Of a stretch of 11,919 bases of DNA, positions 6,802 through 11,919 are shown one piece after another. Source of the DNA: Chitinophagaceae bacterium (GTDB taxonomy: Bacteria; Bacteroidota; Bacteroidia; Chitinophagales; Chitinophagaceae); contig CANHSD010000071.1 of NCBI GenBank assembly GCA_947463105.1, positions 1 to 11,919 on the forward strand, given 5' to 3'. The translations under genes were made by a program, and so were the position numbers. The notes beneath the pieces were generated by a model. That model was not told the DNA's origin. It was given only the letters and a program-made list of their open reading frames with translations, and did not search any database. Within the stretch, counting starts at the first letter, position 1. Each line of letters starts with the position of its first letter.

Positions 6802-8079
6802 TTAAACAGGAGTTGAGATGCCAAGGGAAGTATTGATGACATAACGGTGTTTGGCATTTTCAGCTTCCAGGAATGGCGCATTGATCTCAATTGCATAATC
6901 ATCAAATTCTAAATTGCTTTTTATCACATCCAAATACTGGGTTGATATTTCTTTGGGCAGAAAATTGTTATCGATTTGTAGATAGATGGTGAGCTTGTGT
7001 GCGTTAAACTGTACCTGGAACTGTTCGATATGTTTGTTGTTGCGGAAAAGAACATTAAAAAAAGCTGAATGCATGACTTTGTGTCTTTTATCAATAACCA
7101 AATCACAAGTCCTCCCCATAAAATTTTCAATGATGGGATATCCCCTTTTACACGGGCAGGAAACATTCTCTACAACTTCAAATGTATCTCCAGTAAAGTA
7201 CCGAATCATGGGAAAAGCTTTGTTGACAAGGTTCGTAGCCAATACATTACCTGAATGATCAAATTCAAGTTTGGTAGCCGTATTGATATAATGCAGGTTG
7301 CCAAAATCACACTCAAAAGCAGAGATGCCGGCCTCATTGCAGCCATACTGGTTATGAACCTTTACATTAAATGCCTGGCCAATATTGTCTCTGTGTTTAT
7401 CGCTCAATATTTCAGCGGTTGATACAACTCCTTTCAAATGAGGAAAAGTATAGGCATATTTATTTTTTAAAATATATTCTGCAAGCCGATTGATTGCTGT
7501 TGCATACCCGTAAATAATCTTTGTTTTAGCCTTTACAATATGGCTGAGGTAAGATTCAATATCATTATCGTTCAAATGGTAAGCTGAATATGTAGTAACG
7601 TTCAGCAATTGATGAAATACTGTATGCTTGATATCATTTTTACCCAATGAGGTGCCGGCAACAAATGCAACTTTATCACCCAATTGATACCCCAGGGTTT
7701 CCCAAGACAATAATATTCCTGCCCACATAAATGATTGTGCTTCATTTGTTGTAAAGTATAAAAGTGGTGCTCCAGTTGAGCCACCGGTACCTTTTGCAAA
7801 TTTTTTCTTGGTGAAATTGTTGGAAAACATGGCTGCAGTATTTTTCCTGATCATATCCTTTGTCAATACTGATGAGGCAACACTGGGCCCCAGATTGGTA
7901 TAATATCGCGTAGCAGGTAAGACTGTTTCAATGAAAACCTTATAATTTGAGGCAGACAAATCAGCAATGGTCTTATTGTCGAGATACTGTTCAGCTCTCA
8001 GTTTATTGAGTGTTTCCACAATGTTGGTTCCCCTTAATGCGTCAATAAGCCAAAAACGGGCATGTCCAAGAATATTCAT
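6802..8079 (-). CDS. CapK/PaaK-like adenylate-forming enzyme (phenylacetate-CoA ligase-like)
   Basis: This protein belongs to the ANL adenylating superfamily, in the CapK branch often found in capsule and polysaccharide loci. Members activate a carboxylate as an acyl-AMP; the acceptor for the polysaccharide type is unknown. At 425 aa it has the family's compact form. The glycine-rich phosphate loop GTGGSTGAPL is at 97-106. YGCNEAG (245-251) is the A5-like motif, YFTGDTF (294-300) holds the ATP-ribose Asp298, and MGRTCD (321-326) is the hinge before the small C-terminal domain, which ends KHRYVINTSLG (410-420) with a candidate catalytic Lys410. Cys257, Cys308 and Cys310 sit where CapK-like proteins carry clustered cysteines and may bind a metal (inference). 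A role in attaching an acyl or amino-acid group to the polysaccharide is likely but unproven. The ATG at 8079 lies 30 bp after the upstream gene. Confidence 0.88.
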   Translation of the reverse strand: MNILGHARFWLIDALRGTNIVETLNKLRAEQYLDNKTIADLSASNYKVFIETVLPATRYYTNLGPSVASSVLTKDMIRKNTAAMFSNNFTKKKFAKGTGGSTGAPLLYFTTNEAQSFMWAGILLSWETLGYQLGDKVAFVAGTSLGKNDIKHTVFHQLLNVTTYSAYHLNDNDIESYLSHIVKAKTKIIYGYATAINRLAEYILKNKYAYTFPHLKGVVSTAEILSDKHRDNIGQAFNVKVHNQYGCNEAGISAFECDFGNLHYINTATKLEFDHSGNVLATNLVNKAFPMIRYFTGDTFEVVENVSCPCKRGYPIIENFMGRTCDLVIDKRHKVMHSAFFNVLFRNNKHIEQFQVQFNAHKLTIYLQIDNNFLPKEISTQYLDVIKSNLEFDDYAIEINAPFLEAENAKHRYVINTSLGISTPV

Positions 8080-8109
8080 AACAATTGTTTTAATTGGTGA
8101 AAAATATAC

Positions 8110-9165
8110 TCATTCGGTGGTGAGAAGTTCGTTGTATATGGTATTTAACTTCGAAACAATGGATTGCACATGAAACTGCTTTGCGTCATCAAAGGCATTC
8201 AAACCATAGCGGGAAATGAGACCTGGGTCATTGAAAATCTCATCAAGAATAGGATCAAGTTGGTTGATTTTCCCTGGCTCAATCAACCAACCGTTATGTT
8301 TTGGTTGAACAACGGAAGGAATTCCCCCTACTGATGTTGAAATAATTGGCTTTCCAGCAGACATTGCCTCAAGGATGGCCATAGGAAGACCTTCATAATG
8401 AGAGGGCAAGATAAAAATGTCAGTGTCAGAGATCATTTCATCCTTTTGGGAACCATTGACCCATCCTGCAAAGGATATATTGCCAATTACATTTTCCCTG
8501 TTGATCAGTGAAATGAGTCTATCTGATGCACCTTCTCCACAAATGGTTAGCTTAATTTTATTGTGTAAGTAAAATGCGTTGTTTTGAAGATACTCAACCA
8601 ATTCAAAAATACCTTTGTTGTCGGTAATCGTACCCAGAAACAACAATGAAATGGAACTGAACGAATTACGATAAGGTCTAAGTGGAAAGGTTTTTACAGG
8701 ATTGAGCACAACAGAAAGATTGCCCAACTGTAACTCTTTACCAAAGGTATGGCTCCACTCATTTGTCAAACAAATTACACGATCACAAGAGCGAAGAATC
8801 AGTTGGACCAAAAAAGTCATGAAATAAGACGACTGGTAAAACCGGTGAAACAAACCACCATGTATATGCATGATTGTTTTAATTCCTAATGAGTTTGCCA
8901 GTAAGACAACCAACGCTTTACGGATGAAACTACCCCTTGATGCACAATGAATATGAAGAATTTTAATGTCTTCATCTGTTATCAACAATTTGAATATGCT
9001 GAAAAATTGTTTGAAGAAATACAGTTGCTTGTTAACATTGGGGTCAGATGAATAAGTGGAAATCATATGAAAGCCGTTCATTTCATTCCTATAAGTATCC
9101 AGCACTGCTCCAATACCACCCTTTTCATTTTGGGGTCCAATAAATAAAACATGCTTGAAATTCAA
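8110..9165 (-). CDS. Glycosyltransferase family 4 protein (TTG start)
   Basis: This cytoplasmic GT-B retaining glycosyltransferase of family GT4 probably adds one sugar to the lipid-linked repeat unit. The N-terminal acceptor domain opens with HVLFIGPQNEKGGIGAVL (5-22), with the glycine loop GGIG at 16-19, followed by HIHCASRGSF (71-80) and HIHGG (100-104). The donor domain shows FLGTITDNKGI (176-186, Lys184), CGEG (209-212), FAGWVNG (232-238), and the E-x7-E motif EGLPMAILE (Glu258 and Glu266), then AGKPIISTSVGGIP (270-283). Length (351 aa) is normal for GT4. No ATG exists in frame between the stop of the upstream gene and the conserved N-terminus. The only near-cognate start at the right place is TTG at 9165, and the next Met is residue 29, inside the fold. 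Donor and acceptor sugars are not predictable. Confidence 0.92.
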   Translation of the reverse strand: MNFKHVLFIGPQNEKGGIGAVLDTYRNEMNGFHMISTYSSDPNVNKQLYFFKQFFSIFKLLITDEDIKILHIHCASRGSFIRKALVVLLANSLGIKTIMHIHGGLFHRFYQSSYFMTFLVQLILRSCDRVICLTNEWSHTFGKELQLGNLSVVLNPVKTFPLRPYRNSFSSISLLFLGTITDNKGIFELVEYLQNNAFYLHNKIKLTICGEGASDRLISLINRENVIGNISFAGWVNGSQKDEMISDTDIFILPSHYEGLPMAILEAMSAGKPIISTSVGGIPSVVQPKHNGWLIEPGKINQLDPILDEIFNDPGLISRYGLNAFDDAKQFHVQSIVSKLNTIYNELLTTE

Positions 9166-9222
9166 TGTTAAATAGTGTATTGTAAAAAGAAGATGTTTTA
9201 CTAAATGTTGCCTTAGCAGCGA
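9166..9222 (-). other. 57-bp intergenic spacer, the longest in the operon
   Basis: This gap separates the two central glycosyltransferase genes. It is AT-rich, and all 19 codons are open in the frame shared by both genes. I see no Shine-Dalgarno sequence, no hairpin, and no clear match to the Bacteroidota promoter elements (TTTG near -33, TAnnTTTG near -7). The nearest, TAACATTG, overlaps the TTG start and is not convincing. Confidence 0.6.
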
Positions 9223-10356
9223 TTACTGAATCATTATAGGCTGAGACAATAAATGAACATATTGTTTCAACATGGTGTTGAGGGAGAAACGTTGCTCTAC
9301 ATACTCCCGTATTGAATGTCCATTTTGATTATTCTTCAATGCATTCAACCATGCTTTTGCGATTGAATCAGGATGCAATGGATCGGCAAGCGTACCATTC
9401 CAATCTTCAACAATCATTTCCCTTGCTCCACCAACATCAGTCAAGGCACAGGGCAGCCCAAATGCCATGGCTTCCAGGGCCGCAATTGAAAATGTTTCAC
9501 TTTCTGATGTAAGTGTAAATATATCAGCGATGTAATAAAAAATTCTGACATCAGAATGATTGCCAACAAAATGAACATAACCATCCAATTCTAAAATAGA
9601 AACAAGGTCTTTGAGCTTGTCTGACAATCGTTTATTACCAGCCCCTACTATCATGAGGTGCGGCTTAATTACACCCCTCATTTTATGTATAATTGACAAG
9701 GCATTTAATGCGTCATTGTGGCGTTTTTCAGGATTGATACGCGCAACCAAGAGAATCATCTTGTCATTTTTATCAATAGAGAAAGATTCTCTTATGTTAT
9801 TTCGATCTATGTCGTCAAATAGGGCAGGATTGAACTTGTCAGTATTTATACCATTATAAATAACCGTTTGTTGACACGCCGGAAGAAGATACTTTTTTTT
9901 TAAATATTCTTGTTGCTTATTACAGAGATAGACCAGCGTATCATGTTTTCCAATTAACCTGTAATAAACAAATGTTTGAAACCAATTGTACCCGGAAAAA
10001 GGTTTTGTAGTATGTGGAGATAAAAATATTTTATACTCCTTCTCGAAAAGGAAAGACAATTTGGTCAGAAAGTAGGAGTAGGGATTTACACAGAATATTT
10101 TTTGGGCTCCATGAGCAATAATTTGTTGCTTAATCCGATTCGAAATAGAGAGATCATACCTAGAGTTTTTTACTACCTTGATAATTGGTACGCCTGTGTT
10201 GATTTCACAGGCCAATGTGTCATCATTACTGAGTAGTATGACCACTGGACTATATTTGATTTCAAACAAATGATTAACAATGCTGATCAGGAATTTCTCT
10301 GCTCCTCCCATGGGTAACCCATGAATGACAAAGGCGATTGATTTGGGAATAATCAT
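9223..10356 (-). CDS. Glycosyltransferase family 4 protein
   Basis: This is a second GT4 retaining glycosyltransferase of the repeat-unit pathway, 377 aa, cytoplasmic or peripheral to the membrane. The N-terminal domain has VIHGLPMGGAEKFL (10-23) with the GGAE loop typical of GT4, and SPHTTKPFSGYNWF (113-126). The inter-domain region reads VIYNGINTDKFNP (165-177), a classic GT4 junction. The donor domain has VARINPEKRH (204-213), VGAGN (237-241), FVGNHSDV (263-270), and the E-x7-E motif ETFSIAALE with Glu287 and Glu295, followed by AMAFGLPCALTDVGG (296-310). All expected catalytic landmarks are present. The ATG at 10356 lies 11 bp after the acetyltransferase stop codon, so the two are tightly linked. 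A run of nine A (minus strand, 9893-9901) encodes the Lys stretch at 153-155. The sugar specificity is not predictable. Confidence 0.93.
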   Translation of the reverse strand: MIIPKSIAFVIHGLPMGGAEKFLISIVNHLFEIKYSPVVILLSNDDTLACEINTGVPIIKVVKNSRYDLSISNRIKQQIIAHGAQKIFCVNPYSYFLTKLSFLFEKEYKIFLSPHTTKPFSGYNWFQTFVYYRLIGKHDTLVYLCNKQQEYLKKKYLLPACQQTVIYNGINTDKFNPALFDDIDRNNIRESFSIDKNDKMILLVARINPEKRHNDALNALSIIHKMRGVIKPHLMIVGAGNKRLSDKLKDLVSILELDGYVHFVGNHSDVRIFYYIADIFTLTSESETFSIAALEAMAFGLPCALTDVGGAREMIVEDWNGTLADPLHPDSIAKAWLNALKNNQNGHSIREYVEQRFSLNTMLKQYVHLLSQPIMIQ

Positions 10357-10367
10357 GTTAAGGTATG

Positions 10368-10931
10368 TTATGATGATGTATCAGCCTTTGTATAATTGAT
10401 GTAGCCTTCAGTAGCATCTACTCTTGGCAAAATGGATGCTGGATTTCCAATAACCAAACTATTGGAAGGAACAGAAATGTTAACAAAGGCATTGGGTGCA
10501 ATCATTACATTGTCTCCAATGATGATATTGCCCACTATTACGGCATTCGTTCCTATCCATACCCTGCTACCAATGGTTGGGGCACCTTTATTTTTGCCCC
10601 TATTTGTTTGGCCAATCGTTACACCTGGAGACAAATTGCAAAAATCTCCCATAATTGTTCTTCCATTGACAACAATTGTACCCCAATGGCCAATATAAAG
10701 TCCTTTTCCAATTTGCGTAGAGGGGGGTATTTGAAAGCCATAAAAATGAGCATCAATATGGAGAAAGATTCTGTACACAAATCCCAAGAATGACTGCTTT
10801 CTGTATTGATGTGATTTTCTGAGAAAAAATGTAAACCTGAATCCAGGGATAAGCAAAGAAGGTAGAAACTTACCAGAAGCAGTTTCACCAGTATACCGCA
10901 ACAAATCAGCCCTGATGGTATTGTTCAACAT
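10368..10931 (-). CDS. Serine acetyltransferase-like left-handed beta-helix acyltransferase
   Basis: This is a hexapeptide-repeat acyltransferase related to serine O-acetyltransferase (CysE). In a polysaccharide locus it probably transfers acetyl from acetyl-CoA to a sugar hydroxyl rather than making O-acetylserine. Numbering from the ATG at 10931 (187 aa), an N-terminal segment (1-68) with IRADLLRYTGE and PGFRFTFFLR is followed by hexapeptide coils from about 70. These include IGKGLYIGHWGTIVVNGRTI (74-93, His82 the likely catalytic base), SPGVTIGQTNRGKNKGAPTI (101-120), then IGSRVWIGTNAVIVGNIIIG and PSNSLVIGNPASIL (155-168), the usual end of the fold. It is shorter than CysE, lacking most of the N-terminal helical domain, as is common for cluster-borne relatives. 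An alternative TTG start at 10940 would overlap the upstream stop as TTGA; the ATG, 5 bp past that stop, is preferred. Confidence 0.88.
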   Translation of the reverse strand: MLNNTIRADLLRYTGETASGKFLPSLLIPGFRFTFFLRKSHQYRKQSFLGFVYRIFLHIDAHFYGFQIPPSTQIGKGLYIGHWGTIVVNGRTIMGDFCNLSPGVTIGQTNRGKNKGAPTIGSRVWIGTNAVIVGNIIIGDNVMIAPNAFVNISVPSNSLVIGNPASILPRVDATEGYINYTKADTSS

Positions 10932-10936
10932 AATTT

Positions 10937-11919
10937 TCAAATAACTGTTTCAATTCCATGATAAACTCCCATCAAGGTATTTCTGTTATGGATTGAATCT
11001 GATTTCGAGTACCCGGATGCAATATTTTTTTCCATATCCAGGTAACGATCTGATGCAACCATCTTCATGATACCATTGGCAATTGAATGGGGTTCAGGCT
11101 GGGTCAGCATACCATTGATTCCATCTGAAATATATTCACGGAAAGCCCCTATATTGGTTGCCATTACCGTTTTCCCCATGGCAAAAGCTGTCATTAGTAC
11201 ACCACTTTGGGTGGCCTCACGGTATGGACAAACAACAAATTTTGAAGCGTGGATCAGATGTGAAAGTTGTTCGACTGAAAGGTAATCATCGAAAAATGTA
11301 ATATGATATGGATATTGTTCAAGCAACTTCTTGTCCACAATAAAACCTTGGGATTTGCCTGCTATTATAAAATGTTCATGTGGGTAGACGTTTAACACCT
11401 TGGGGATAGCCTCAAGAAGTAAGTCTATGCCTTTGTAGTATGAAAGCTGTCCAAAAAAAAGGATAAAACGTCGGTTGGCAATTGGCGTTTGCTTGAATTG
11501 AGCTATAAACGAATAGGGCTGTAAACGCAATTGAGTAAGCTTCCCATTTACATGTTTATTGAATTTTTTAAATACTCCTGTGGAATAAGAAGAGTAGAAA
11601 GATATAGACCTTGCCTGCCGTTTGTAAAAATACCTAACCAAGTCTAAGAGGAGTGATTCTTCTCCCACATGTGGTACAGGGTCATGGATGGTCAAAGCCA
11701 GTTTATGCTTTTTTAGAAAAAGCAAAGAAGAAATGGCACGCCCTGAAGCAGTATCAAAATGAACAACGTCATAATTTCGTGAATGGATCAGTCGACCCAA
11801 AAAAATTCCTCCCATGATGCTGTCTAGTCCTAGCATACTTTTACCCTTAAAAAATAGAACTTCAACAGAAGATATATTCTCAAAATAGGGTTCAAAGAGT
11901 TGCCATAATTCAGGAGATA
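10937..11919 (-). CDS. Glycosyltransferase family 4 protein (5' partial, runs off the window)
   Basis: This is the donor half and part of the acceptor half of a GT4-type GT-B glycosyltransferase. The reading frame stays open upstream of the ATG at 11836 to the right edge, and the extra codons look like coding sequence, including YFENISSVEVLFFKGKS just before that Met. The true start therefore lies outside. Numbering from the ATG at 11836, VVHFDTASGRA (24-34) and LTIHDPVPHVGEE (48-60) belong to the N-terminal domain. FFGQLSYYKGIDLLLEAI (127-144), FIIAGKSQG (156-164) and CPYREATQSGVLMTAFAMGK (203-222) followed by ATNIGAFREYI belong to the donor domain. The first Glu of the E-x7-E motif is present (Glu207), but its partner position holds Thr or Met, as in a subset of GT4 enzymes with the ATQSGV signature. 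It is the most promoter-proximal gene of the operon seen here; donor and acceptor are unknown. Confidence 0.9.
   Translation of the reverse strand, partial: SPELWQLFEPYFENISSVEVLFFKGKSMLGLDSIMGGIFLGRLIHSRNYDVVHFDTASGRAISSLLFLKKHKLALTIHDPVPHVGEESLLLDLVRYFYKRQARSISFYSSYSTGVFKKFNKHVNGKLTQLRLQPYSFIAQFKQTPIANRRFILFFGQLSYYKGIDLLLEAIPKVLNVYPHEHFIIAGKSQGFIVDKKLLEQYPYHITFFDDYLSVEQLSHLIHASKFVVCPYREATQSGVLMTAFAMGKTVMATNIGAFREYISDGINGMLTQPEPHSIANGIMKMVASDRYLDMEKNIASGYSKSDSIHNRNTLMGVYHGIETVI

Noticed and set aside
8080..8109. Small inverted repeat (CAATT, AAAAC, AATTG) upstream of the CapK-like gene as operator or hairpin
   Set aside because: A five-base AT-rich stem is too weak and too likely by chance in this composition.
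9893..9901. Runs of eight or nine A on the coding strand (9893-9901, also 3335-3342 and, as the complement, 11453-11460) as phase-variation switches
   Set aside because: Each sits within intact coding sequence encoding Lys or Phe residues. Such tracts are expected in AT-rich DNA, and nothing in a single sequence shows length variation.
11834..11836. ATG at 11836 as the true start of the rightmost glycosyltransferase
   Set aside because: The frame continues upstream with coding-like sequence and the expected first strand of the GT-B N-terminal domain is missing after this Met.
1..11919. tRNA, rRNA, CRISPR array, insertion sequence or integration site
   Set aside because: Coding sequence fills nearly all of the window and the gaps are 57 bp or less. 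I saw no regular direct repeats, transposase motifs, terminal inverted repeats or RNA gene signatures.

Overview
The window looks like chromosomal DNA of a Bacteroidota bacterium, most plausibly Chitinophagales-like. The grounds are a type IX secretion (T9SS) C-terminal sorting domain behind SprB-type repeats on the left, AT-rich coding sequence, gene starts without Shine-Dalgarno sequences, and the gene content of a surface-polysaccharide locus. Genus cannot be judged from the sequence alone.

Layout. Positions 1-1229 (+ strand) hold the 3' part of a large secreted protein: beta-helix, two SprB-like repeats, T9SS sorting domain. A strong rho-independent terminator (1257-1284) follows. From 1286 to the right edge, ten genes lie on the minus strand, separated by at most 57 bp or overlapping by 4 bp, so they probably form one operon read from right to left. 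In order of transcription they are: a GT4 glycosyltransferase (its 5' end lies beyond the right edge), a serine-acetyltransferase-like left-handed beta-helix acyltransferase, two more GT4 glycosyltransferases, a CapK/PaaK-like adenylate-forming enzyme, a DUF354 GT-B-like protein, a Gfo/Idh/MocA oxidoreductase, an uncharacterised protein with aldo/keto-reductase-like features, a non-hydrolysing UDP-GlcNAc 2-epimerase (wecB), and last a polyprenyl-phosphate hexose-1-phosphate transferase. No gap exceeds 57 bp and none shows a convincing internal promoter.

How they may work together (inference). The last gene primes undecaprenyl phosphate with a sugar phosphate. WecB supplies UDP-ManNAc or a derivative. 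The Gfo/Idh protein and its translationally coupled partners probably make or modify an unusual sugar or substituent. The three GT4 enzymes, and perhaps the DUF354 protein, build the repeat unit, and the acyltransferase and CapK-like protein decorate it. Wzx flippase, Wzy polymerase and export genes are absent, so the locus must continue to the right or be completed elsewhere.

The window is mostly a recognisable exopolysaccharide/O-antigen locus. The part least explained by known biochemistry is the coupled block at 3843-6771 (DUF354, Gfo/Idh, uncharacterised protein), together with the CapK-like gene upstream of it. Several start sites need care: the DUF354 gene should start at the ATG at 6771, the GT4 gene at 8110-9165 has only a TTG start, and the rightmost gene runs off the window.
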